Origin: Butyrivibrio sp.
GTDB lineage: Bacteria; Bacillota; Clostridia; Lachnospirales; Lachnospiraceae
Reading direction: 5' to 3'
Assembly: GCA_015056655.1 (NCBI GenBank)
Contig: SVFV01000028.1
Coordinates: forward strand, 1-47,907
DNA: 47,907 nt
Below, one piece after another: positions 16,810-24,553 of the stretch (the first letter of the stretch is position 1; each line of letters begins with the position of its first letter). The position numbers and the translations under genes are program-made. Under the pieces are notes generated by a model. It had not been told where the DNA came from. It worked only from the letters and a program-made list of their open reading frames with translations, and made no database searches.

Positions 16810-17739
16810 ATGAGTAAAATATCGATAGTTGTGCCAGTTTACTACAACTCTGACACATTGGAGATGCTCTATGAGGATATGAAAGAGAAAATCTTTGATA
16901 AACTCGGAGACTATGAAATAGTTTTTGTTGATGATGGTTCAGGGGACAACTCCTGGGAGATCATGAACAAGATAGCCAGTAAGGACCCTAATGTTGTCTG
17001 CACAAGGCTGTCCAGGAATTTTGGAGAGCATGCTGCCATACTCGCAGGCTTGTCTGTCTGCACAGGTGATTGCGCAGTTACCAAGCAGGCTGACCTTCAG
17101 GAGGATTCCACACTGATCCTGGACCTCTACGAGAAGTGGAAGGAAGGAAACAAGGTAGTTCTTGCCATTCGTGCCGAGAGGGACGAGGGAGCAATTAAGA
17201 AGTTCTTTGCTGGTATGTACTACTATCTTGTGAGGAAGACCATCAACAAGGATATGCCTCAGGGTGGATGCGACTGCTATCTTCTCGACAGACAGGCGAT
17301 AAAGGTTCTTGAGATGATGGATGAGAAGAACTCCTCACTTACACTTCAGGTAATGTGGATAGGCTTTAAATCTGCAAAGGTTTACTTCCACAGAAAGGAC
17401 AGAACTGTAGGTAAGTCCAGATGGACCTTTGGAAAGAAGTTCAAGCTTGTAGTTGACTCAATGATGAGCTTTTCTTATTTCCCTATAAGGCTTATGAGCG
17501 GCTGCGGTGTGATTTTCGCAATTGCTGCACTTATTGGTATCATCAGTGCCATCTATGAGAAGCTTACTGTAGGAACTCCTATAGCAGGATATGCATCTTT
17601 GATGTGCGTTGTCCTCTTCTCAGCAGGACTTATAATGCTGACACTTGGAGTTTTAGGAGAGTATATATGGCGTGTTCTTGAGGAATCAAGGAAGAGACCA
17701 CCATATATTATTGATGAAGTTCGTAAAAAGGATAATTAA
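16810..17739 (+). CDS. GtrB/DPM1-like GT2, undecaprenyl-phosphate sugar synthase
   Basis: The product has 309 residues: a GT-A domain in residues 1-225 and two C-terminal membrane helices (about 232-255 and 268-292). Motifs are VPVYYNSD, VDDGSGDNSW, RNFGEHAAILAG, the metal-binding QADLQED and the interface-helix KSRWTFGKKFKL block, all typical of GtrB, ArnC and related enzymes. It should form undecaprenyl-phosphate-linked sugar at the inner face. The paired half transporters just before rfbB are the likely flippase and the GT-C-like membrane proteins at 1417 or 9219-11239 candidate users of the product. Confidence 0.9.
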   Translation: MSKISIVVPVYYNSDTLEMLYEDMKEKIFDKLGDYEIVFVDDGSGDNSWEIMNKIASKDPNVVCTRLSRNFGEHAAILAGLSVCTGDCAVTKQADLQEDSTLILDLYEKWKEGNKVVLAIRAERDEGAIKKFFAGMYYYLVRKTINKDMPQGGCDCYLLDRQAIKVLEMMDEKNSSLTLQVMWIGFKSAKVYFHRKDRTVGKSRWTFGKKFKLVVDSMMSFSYFPIRLMSGCGVIFAIAALIGIISAIYEKLTVGTPIAGYASLMCVVLFSAGLIMLTLGVLGEYIWRVLEESRKRPPYIIDEVRKKDN

Positions 17740-17797
17740 AATACAAAATATCACACAGACTGCACTATCGGTTAATAAAGCGTATTTATCTATATTA

Positions 17798-17806
17798 TGG
17801 TATAAT
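17798..17806 (+). promoter_or_regulatory. Extended -10 promoter for rfbA
   Basis: TGGTATAAT combines the TGn extension with a consensus -10 (17801-17806). No good -35 is visible at 17 nt. The start would lie near 17813, about 30 nt before the ATG, with CGGAGG just upstream of the ATG. Confidence 0.55.
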
Positions 17807-17842
17807 TGATGCGGTCAAAGGTATTCATTCGGAGGTTTTTAT

Positions 17843-18712
17843 ATGAAAGGAATAATTCTCGCCGGAGGTTCCGGTACAAGACTTTACCCACTTACAAGAG
17901 CGATTTCAAAGCAGATCATGCCGGTTTATGATAAGCCCATGATTTATTACCCTCTTTCCACACTTATGCTTGCTGGAATCAGGGAAGTGCTTATTATTTC
18001 CACACCCAGAGATCTTCCCATCTTCGAGGATCTTTTTGGAACAGGTGAGCAGCTTGGTATGTCATTTTCATACGCTGTTCAGGAGGAGCCCAGAGGACTT
18101 GCTGATGCTTTCATAATTGGCGAGAAGTTCATCGGTTCTGATTCAGTTGCACTTGTTCTTGGAGACAACATCTTCTATGGACAGAGCTTTAGTAAGCTCC
18201 TTAAGGAGGTTGCATCAAGAGAAAAGGGTGCTACTATCTTTGGTTATTATGTACGTGATCCCAGAGAATACGGCGTTGTTGAGTTCGATGAGAATGGTAA
18301 GGCTCTTTCAATCGAGGAAAAGCCTGAGCATCCCAAGAGCAACTACGCAGTTCCGGGTCTGTATTTCTATGATAATGACGTTATCGAGATCGCTAAGAAT
18401 GTAAAGCCTTCAGCCAGAGGCGAGATTGAGATAACAAGTGTAAATAACGAGTATCTCAGAAGAGGAGACCTCAGAGTTGAGACTATGGGTCGAGGCTTTG
18501 CATGGCTTGATACAGGTAACCACGATTCTCTTCTTGATGCAGCTGATTTCGTTTGCGCATTCCAGAAGAGACAGGGACTTTATGTTTCATGTATCGAGGA
18601 GATAGCATACAAGAGAGGCTTTATCGACAAGGAGCAGCTTCTTAAGCTCGCTGAGCCTCTTATGAAGACTGACTATGGTAAATATCTTGTTGAGGTAGCT
18701 AATGGACTCTAA
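17843..18712 (+). CDS. rfbA: Glucose-1-phosphate thymidylyltransferase
   Basis: The product has 289 residues, normal for RmlA. The nucleotide-binding [11 protein letters not shown] is at residues 8-18, with [23 protein letters not shown] and [16 protein letters not shown]. It makes dTDP-glucose from dTTP and glucose 1-phosphate; the latter would come from the phosphoglucomutase at 28778. Regulation by dTDP-rhamnose is usual for the family. The following gene starts 11 nt inside its 3' end, so expression of the two is coupled. Confidence 0.96.
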   Translation: MKGIILAGGSGTRLYPLTRAISKQIMPVYDKPMIYYPLSTLMLAGIREVLIISTPRDLPIFEDLFGTGEQLGMSFSYAVQEEPRGLADAFIIGEKFIGSDSVALVLGDNIFYGQSFSKLLKEVASREKGATIFGYYVRDPREYGVVEFDENGKALSIEEKPEHPKSNYAVPGLYFYDNDVIEIAKNVKPSARGEIEITSVNNEYLRRGDLRVETMGRGFAWLDTGNHDSLLDAADFVCAFQKRQGLYVSCIEEIAYKRGFIDKEQLLKLAEPLMKTDYGKYLVEVANGL

Positions 18713-19418
18713 GGCTTTAAGGCTTTCAATCGCAGCTATAATAACTACAATGGTGCTTGTTGCTGTTGTAGTCTATGCTGCAAATATCGACAGAATAAAC
18801 GATCTCATGGGGAAAAAGCCTGATCAGGCAGAGACTGAAGAAGTGCTTGAAACGGTAGAAACCAGTGAGACTGTTTATGGCGAGCAGATTGGAGATAATC
18901 TTAAGGGCTTTCTGACTGCTGATGACTTTTTTGATAAGAGTGAGCAGCGTCCATCAGTAGTGGTTGTGGTGGACAATGTACCTGTACCTGCTAATGCAGC
19001 AACTACAGATGGCACAACTGATCTGTCAGATTTAAATGACAGTGACATTGCTGATACTGAGTATTCATACCCGGACAGCGAGCCGAAGGATAAGCCAGAA
19101 GAGAAGTCTGAAGATAAAACTGGTGATAAGACGGAAGAAAAGTCTGAAAGCAATACAGATAAAGAAAAGTCAGATAAGGATAAAGCTGATTTGGAAAAGT
19201 CAGATTCTGATAAGTCAGACATAGACAAATCAGATGAGAATAAATCTGAAACTGAGAAATCAGAAGAAAAGCCTGATGAGAAGAAGGAAGCTTCTTCAGA
19301 TGAGAGTACTACTGCAAGTACAACATCAAGCGATAGTACAACCGCTGATACTACAGATAATGCAGCACAAAGCGAAAACACAACTGCTGAAAAAGCGGAA
19401 AGCACATCAGGTAATTAA
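18702..19418 (+). CDS. Membrane-anchored low-complexity protein, function unknown
   Basis: The product has 238 residues. One transmembrane helix (about 8-26) is followed by a short region with some normal composition (30-110) and then a long tail of K, S, D, E and T with repeated KSD/KSE units (about 130-200) and a Thr/Ser-rich end. The tail has no enzyme motif and is probably disordered, on the outer side if the basic-poor N-terminus follows the usual rule. It starts 11 nt inside rfbA, behind a GAGGT site, and precedes rfbC by 27 nt, so it travels within the dTDP-sugar operon. It might be a spacer that reaches into the wall or a target for glycosylation; both are guesses. Confidence 0.7.
   Translation: MDSKALRLSIAAIITTMVLVAVVVYAANIDRINDLMGKKPDQAETEEVLETVETSETVYGEQIGDNLKGFLTADDFFDKSEQRPSVVVVVDNVPVPANAATTDGTTDLSDLNDSDIADTEYSYPDSEPKDKPEEKSEDKTGDKTEEKSESNTDKEKSDKDKADLEKSDSDKSDIDKSDENKSETEKSEEKPDEKKEASSDESTTASTTSSDSTTADTTDNAAQSENTTAEKAESTSGN
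19140..19275 (+). repeat. Degenerate short repeats encoding KSD/KSE units
   Basis: The stretch repeats variants of AAGTCAGAT/AAATCAGAT-like units every 9-18 bases, in frame with the low-complexity tail of the gene at 18702. The repeats are imperfect and always in phase. Confidence 0.6.
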
Positions 19419-19445
19419 GTAATATATTTGGAAGGATAGATAGAA

Positions 19446-20015
19446 ATGGGAAAGTTAACAGTTGAGACATGTGAAATAGAAGGATTAAAGGTTATTACTC
19501 CTCAGGTTTTTGGAGATAGCAGAGGATATTTCATGGAGACCTATTCCAAGAGAGATTTCATTGCTGCTGGAATTGATATGGAGTTCGTTCAGGACAACCA
19601 GTCAGCTTCTAAGAAGGGCGTTTTAAGAGGCCTTCATTTCCAGAAGAACTTTCCTCAGGATAAGCTTGTCAGAGTTGTTAATGGTGAGGTTTACGACGTA
19701 GCAGTTGATTTAAGAGAAGGCTCTGCAACCTTTGGAAAGTGGTACGGTGTTACTCTTTCAGCAGAGAATAAGAAGCAGTTCTTTATTCCTAAGGGATTTG
19801 CACATGGCTTCCTTGTTCTTTCTGATTATGCTGAATTTGCATATAAGTGTTCTGATTTCTATCATCCTGATGATGAGGGCGGTATCCTTTGGAAGGATCC
19901 CGAAATCGGAATCGACTGGCCCTATGAGGATGAGTCAGAGCTTATTATGTCTGAGAAGGATCCTAAGTGGGGAACTCTTGCTGATTATAAAAAGGAACAT
20001 GGAGTACAGAAGTGA
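19446..20015 (+). CDS. rfbC: dTDP-4-dehydrorhamnose 3,5-epimerase
   Basis: The product has 189 residues, the usual RmlC size. Conserved blocks are SRGYFMETY, QDNQSASKKGVLRGLHFQ with the catalytic His, GEVYDVAVDLR and FIPKGFAHGFLVLSD. It epimerises C3 and C5 of dTDP-4-keto-6-deoxyglucose. The final reductase gene rfbD is not in the window, so the end product is dTDP-L-rhamnose only if rfbD is elsewhere. The rhamnosyltransferase-like GT2 genes downstream favour rhamnose. The permease gene overlaps its stop. Confidence 0.95.
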   Translation: MGKLTVETCEIEGLKVITPQVFGDSRGYFMETYSKRDFIAAGIDMEFVQDNQSASKKGVLRGLHFQKNFPQDKLVRVVNGEVYDVAVDLREGSATFGKWYGVTLSAENKKQFFIPKGFAHGFLVLSDYAEFAYKCSDFYHPDDEGGILWKDPEIGIDWPYEDESELIMSEKDPKWGTLADYKKEHGVQK

Positions 20016-21037
20016 TGTCCGTTGCTAAAAAAGACAGACTGTCATTTGCCGGACTAAAATCAAAACGCAGCGTTCTTGGGATTTATTATGCTGTTGCCAT
20101 AATTCTTATGGCTATTGTACTTTTGCATAATAATCCCCTTGCTGATCAGCACACAGAATTTCTGAAGAAAGTATGTGCTGTAATTCTGCTTGTGTTATCT
20201 GCAGTTTTGGTCACAGCCTGGTATGACAAACTGACAGTATTGCCTATCGAGCTTTTTAATTCCAGAAAGCTTATATGGCGATTGGCAGTAAATGATTTTA
20301 AAAAGAGATATGCAGGATCCTATATGGGAGTTGTGTGGGCACTGGTTCAGCCGGTGGTCACTGTTTTGATGTATTTCTTTGTTTTTGACAGAATATTCCA
20401 TAGTAGATCGCAGATGGTCGCTGGCGGTGTGGAAGTTCCTTATGTTCTGTTTCTTACAACGGGTCTTGTACCATGGTTCTTCTTCAATGAAGCCCTCATG
20501 AATGGTACAACATCCCTTCTTGAGTACAATTATCTGGTAAAGAAGGTGCTTTTCAAGATAAGCATATTGCCGCTTATCAAGGTAATAGCAGCACTTTTCA
20601 TTCATGTATTTTTTGCATGTGTAATGCTTGTGGTAGCTATAATGTATGGCTATACACCTACAATCTACACTCTTCAGATTTTCTATTATGCAGTCTGTGA
20701 GTTCATTCTGGTTTTGTCTATCTGCTATACGACCTGCGCAGTAGTGGTATTTTTCAGGGATCTTACACAGATTCTTGCTATTGTATTACAGGTTGGACAG
20801 TGGGCAACTCCTATTTTGTGGGATATAAACATGCTTCCCGACAGATTGAAGTGGATAATAAAGCTGAATCCTATGACATACATTGTTAATGGATATAGAA
20901 ATGCAGTTTATGGTGATGAGTGGTTCTTTGAACATTTCTACTCAAGCACTTATTTCTGGATTGTAGTTGCCTTCATTTTCTGTATTGGATCATTGATCTT
21001 TAAGAGAACAAAGCCACACTTTGCAGATGTTCTCTAA
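20015..21037 (+). CDS. wzm: ABC-2 type polysaccharide exporter permease
   Basis: The product has 340 residues. The ATG at 20015 overlaps the rfbC stop; a GTG at 20012 is also possible, and GGAG at 20001-20004 serves either. Two extra N-terminal helices (about 27-65) precede the usual six-helix ABC-2 fold. The family blocks RLAVNDFKKRYAGSYMGVVWA and QPVVTVLMYFFVF show the polysaccharide (Wzm/TagG) class. With the ATPase encoded 60 nt downstream it should form a channel that exports a lipid-linked glycan made fully in the cytoplasm. The two added helices are unusual compared with typical Wzm proteins of about 260 residues. Confidence 0.92.
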   Translation: MSVAKKDRLSFAGLKSKRSVLGIYYAVAIILMAIVLLHNNPLADQHTEFLKKVCAVILLVLSAVLVTAWYDKLTVLPIELFNSRKLIWRLAVNDFKKRYAGSYMGVVWALVQPVVTVLMYFFVFDRIFHSRSQMVAGGVEVPYVLFLTTGLVPWFFFNEALMNGTTSLLEYNYLVKKVLFKISILPLIKVIAALFIHVFFACVMLVVAIMYGYTPTIYTLQIFYYAVCEFILVLSICYTTCAVVVFFRDLTQILAIVLQVGQWATPILWDINMLPDRLKWIIKLNPMTYIVNGYRNAVYGDEWFFEHFYSSTYFWIVVAFIFCIGSLIFKRTKPHFADVL

Positions 21038-21097
21038 TTAAATAGTCTCTCCTGATTTTTGGGTAAGACAAATCTAGTTTTCAGATGAAAGAAGTTT

Positions 21098-22399
21098 ATG
21101 GATAAAGATGTTGCAATAAAGGTCACTGACCTTACAAAAATGTACAAACTTTATAATAAGAATTCCGACAGGCTTAAGGATGCCCTGGGTCTTATGAAGG
21201 GTGAGGGATATACAGAGCACCTGGCACTAAACCACGTTAATCTCGAGGTTAAGCGCGGTGAGACCATTGGTATTATCGGAACAAATGGCTCGGGTAAGTC
21301 AACAATTCTTAAGATAATCACTGGCGTTTTATCTCCCACATCGGGTACTGTTGAAGTAGATGGACACATTTCTGCGCTTTTGGAGCTGGGTGCCGGATTC
21401 AATATGGAATACAACGGAATTGATAACATCTACTTAAATGGTATGATGATTGGCTTTTCCGAGGAAGAGATAGACAAAAGACTTGATGCCATCCTTGAGT
21501 TTGCAGATATAGGTGACTATGTTTATCAGCCGGTTAAAACTTATTCAAGCGGTATGTTTGTAAGACTGGCATTTGCGGTAGCCATAAATATTGATCCTGA
21601 GATTCTGATCGTTGATGAGGCTTTGTCAGTCGGCGATGTATTTTTCCAGGCTAAGTGCTATCACAAATTTGAGGAATTCAAGGAGCAGGGAAAGACAATA
21701 CTCTTTGTTTCCCACGATCTTTCAACTATCAGCAGATATTGTGACAGAGCAATCCTTTTAAATAAGGGCGTTATCCTCGGTGAGGGAACACCCAAAAAGA
21801 TGATTGATATATACAAGCAGGTATTGGTTGGACAGTATCCACTTCCTGAGAATGATTTTAAATCACTTTTAGAGGATGATGAAATAAGGGCAGCAGTCGA
21901 GAAAAAGACGGAAGCTAAAAAAGAAGAAACAGTTACTAACCCCGATCTTTTGGAGTATGGTAACAGCGCTGCCAAGATAACAGAGTTTTATGCAGTAGAT
22001 CAAAAGGGACTTAGAACTAACTCAATAATCAAGGGTTCTGAGTTTGAGATAAAGATGAAGGTTGAATTCTTAAGGGATGTGAACGCTCCGATATTTGCGT
22101 TTACCTTTAAGAACATCATGGGTATCGAGATTACGGGAACCAATTCAATGGTTGAGAAGGCATTTTTGGAACCTGTTAAGGCCGGTGATGTAAAAGAGAT
22201 TACCTTCAGACAGAAAATGCAGCTCCAGGGAGGCGAGTATCTGGTATCCTTCGGAGTTACAGGATTTGAGCAGGATGAGTTTGTAGTGTATCATCGTCTG
22301 TATGATGCGCTTAATATAACAGTGGTATCTGACAAGAACACAGTGGGTTATTATGACATGGAATCTCAGGTGTGCGTCGAGGATGCCAAAAGGGACTAG
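21098..22399 (+). CDS. wzt: ABC polysaccharide exporter ATPase with C-terminal carbohydrate-binding-like domain
   Basis: The product has 433 residues. The nucleotide-binding domain (about 1-245) has Walker A GTNGSGKST (61-69), signature YSSGM (149-153) and Walker B ILIVDE (169-174). The C-terminal part (about 285-430; GNSAAKITEFYAVD, GSEFEIKMKVEF, MQLQGGEYLVSFGV) looks like the Wzt C-terminal beta-sandwich, which in E. coli O8/O9a binds the capped non-reducing end of the O antigen before export. The next gene, 3 nt downstream, encodes a methyltransferase-kinase like the O9a capping enzyme, which fits this mode closely. Confidence 0.93.
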   Translation: MDKDVAIKVTDLTKMYKLYNKNSDRLKDALGLMKGEGYTEHLALNHVNLEVKRGETIGIIGTNGSGKSTILKIITGVLSPTSGTVEVDGHISALLELGAGFNMEYNGIDNIYLNGMMIGFSEEEIDKRLDAILEFADIGDYVYQPVKTYSSGMFVRLAFAVAINIDPEILIVDEALSVGDVFFQAKCYHKFEEFKEQGKTILFVSHDLSTISRYCDRAILLNKGVILGEGTPKKMIDIYKQVLVGQYPLPENDFKSLLEDDEIRAAVEKKTEAKKEETVTNPDLLEYGNSAAKITEFYAVDQKGLRTNSIIKGSEFEIKMKVEFLRDVNAPIFAFTFKNIMGIEITGTNSMVEKAFLEPVKAGDVKEITFRQKMQLQGGEYLVSFGVTGFEQDEFVVYHRLYDALNITVVSDKNTVGYYDMESQVCVEDAKRD

Positions 22400-22402
22400 A
22401 GT

Positions 22403-24529
22403 ATGCAGGAAGAAGTTTTTATTGGGAATGTAAAACTGAATTACAAGCATTATGCCGGACTTGATCTATATAGTGATGGTGCAGTAGAGAATGAGATTTT
22501 CGATATTGTAAGAAAGCATAAGAAGGAGGAGTATCCTGAGATTATTGAGAAGAGAGCCAGTTGGCCGATTCTCTATCACCTTTCTGAGCTTAGAAGCAAT
22601 ATTGTTGAATGGATTCCCATGAAGGGCAATGAGAAGGTCCTTGAAGTGGGTTCTGGTTGTGGTGCTATCACAGGAATGCTTGCTGAAAAGGCAGGAGAAG
22701 TTATAGCCTGTGATCTTTCAAGGAGAAGAAGTGAGATTAACGCCACCAGAAATAGTGAGTGCGATAATGTCACTATTCATGTTGGTAACTTCAGAGATAT
22801 CGAGCCTGATCTTCCAAAGAACTTCGATTTCATTTTCCTTATTGGAGTGTTTGAATATGGTCAGGGCTATATCGGAACAGAGACTCCTTATGAGAATTTC
22901 CTTTTGATGCTGAAAAAGCACCTTAAAAAGGATGGACGTATAGTCATCGCTATTGAGAACAGAACCGGACTTAAGTATTTTGCAGGAGCCCAGGAGGATC
23001 ATCTTGGAACTTACTTCTCAGGAATTGAGGGCTATTCCAAGGATGCAGTTGCAAGAACCTTTACTAAGAACGGACTTATCAGGATTTTCAGAAAGTGCGG
23101 AATATCAGATTATCATTTCTATTATCCGTACCCTGATTATAAGCTGATGACATCACTTCATTCTGATGAGCATTTGCCACAGTACGGCGAATTGCAAGAT
23201 AATGTACGTAATTACGACAGAGACAGACTCCTTTTATTTAATGAAAAGAGAGCCTACGAATGTCTTATTCATGATGGAATGTATCCTGATTTTGCTAACT
23301 CCTTCGAGGTTATTTTAGGACCTGGCTTTGATACGATTTACTGTAAGTATTCCAACGATAGAGCTGATGAGTTCAAGATCAGAACAGATATAGTAATAGA
23401 TAAGCTAGGAAGAAAGCTTATAAAGAAATATCCTCTTACAGAGGCTGCAATAGACCATGTATTTGGCATGCAGGATGCGTATTACGGACTCAGGGAGAGA
23501 TACAGAGGTGGAGACCTTGAGGTCAATGACTGCCAGCTCGATGAAAAGGGAAGATGTGCAATGTTCTCCTTCGTAAATGGTATTCCGCTGACAGCTTTGT
23601 TTGATGCCTGTCTTGAGTCCGACGATATGGACTCCTTCAATGCACTCTTTAGAGAGTACATGCGAAGAATTGGATATCGAGCAGATTACCCTGTTACGGA
23701 TTATGATCTGATTTTCCCGAACATTCTGGTTAATGGACCGATATGGACTATCATTGATTATGAATGGACCTACGGAAAATGTATCCCTGCAAAGGAAATA
23801 GCTTTCAGAGCTCTTTATAGCTACAAGCTTGAGGATAGAAGCAGAGAAAAACTCGATGTTAAGGCACTCTATGATGATATAGACCTTACAGATGAGGATA
23901 TCAAAAATCTTTTAAGTGAAGAGGCTGAATTCCAGAAATATGTAACAGGTAGACGTAAGTCTTCTGTTGAAATCTGGAAGATGATCGGAAGAAATGCAAT
24001 TGTTCCAAAGGAACTTCAGGGCAAGGCAGATACAGCCAGAAGCGCTGAAGAGATACAGATTTATGTAGATGAGGGTGATGGATATAGTGAAGATAATTCC
24101 ATTTTCCCTGAAGATACCTATGATGAACATAATATAGTTACATTGGATATAGAGTGTAATGATCATATTCAGAATATTAGAATTGATCCCGCCTTTGGCG
24201 CTTGCATTGTCACATTGAAACAGATTCTTTGGAATGATGTATCAGTTGAAGAGAGCGGAATGCACCTGACTATACATCCTAACGGAGCCTGGATTTCAGA
24301 TGACAGTATGGTCTTTGGAACAGACGATCCTAATATTGAATTTGGCTTTGCCGACGAAAGAATAGTTAAGAACAGAGAAAATCATCTGAAGGTAACGATG
24401 ATGATGACGCTTATTCCTAAGGAAACAGCGATTACATTGGAGGATTCCCTGCGAGTGGCAGAGGATGACAACCAGGAGGAGAAAGAGGAACTTCTTCATA
24501 AGATTAAGAGGAAGCTTCTCTCAAAATAA
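22403..24529 (+). CDS. Methyltransferase-kinase fusion, WbdD-like chain terminator candidate
   Basis: The product has 708 residues in three parts. Residues 50-245 are a class I SAM methyltransferase (motif I EVGSGCGAIT, 81-90; acidic CDLS; LIGVFEY). Residues 300-470 look like a small-molecule-kinase fold: a Lys-containing strand (KLIKKYPL), a catalytic-loop-like TDYDLIFPNILVN with Asp435 and Asn440, and a DFG-like IDYEW with Asp452. Residues 585-695 form an apparent beta domain. Methyltransferase plus kinase is the design of WbdD, which adds a methyl phosphate to the non-reducing end and so ends O9a chains. The gene follows wzt by 3 nt. The kinase call rests on motif reading by eye, so it is less secure than the methyltransferase. 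Confidence 0.75.
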   Translation: MQEEVFIGNVKLNYKHYAGLDLYSDGAVENEIFDIVRKHKKEEYPEIIEKRASWPILYHLSELRSNIVEWIPMKGNEKVLEVGSGCGAITGMLAEKAGEVIACDLSRRRSEINATRNSECDNVTIHVGNFRDIEPDLPKNFDFIFLIGVFEYGQGYIGTETPYENFLLMLKKHLKKDGRIVIAIENRTGLKYFAGAQEDHLGTYFSGIEGYSKDAVARTFTKNGLIRIFRKCGISDYHFYYPYPDYKLMTSLHSDEHLPQYGELQDNVRNYDRDRLLLFNEKRAYECLIHDGMYPDFANSFEVILGPGFDTIYCKYSNDRADEFKIRTDIVIDKLGRKLIKKYPLTEAAIDHVFGMQDAYYGLRERYRGGDLEVNDCQLDEKGRCAMFSFVNGIPLTALFDACLESDDMDSFNALFREYMRRIGYRADYPVTDYDLIFPNILVNGPIWTIIDYEWTYGKCIPAKEIAFRALYSYKLEDRSREKLDVKALYDDIDLTDEDIKNLLSEEAEFQKYVTGRRKSSVEIWKMIGRNAIVPKELQGKADTARSAEEIQIYVDEGDGYSEDNSIFPEDTYDEHNIVTLDIECNDHIQNIRIDPAFGACIVTLKQILWNDVSVEESGMHLTIHPNGAWISDDSMVFGTDDPNIEFGFADERIVKNRENHLKVTMMMTLIPKETAITLEDSLRVAEDDNQEEKEELLHKIKRKLLSK

Positions 24530-24553
24530 GGGGAGCCGAAAGGCTGTAAATTA

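Noticed and set aside
18875..19405. Minus-strand open frame of 176 codons opposite the low-complexity gene
   Set aside because: It is very rich in Ser, Val and Leu because it is the complement of KSD-type repeats; it has no ribosome site and no family look.
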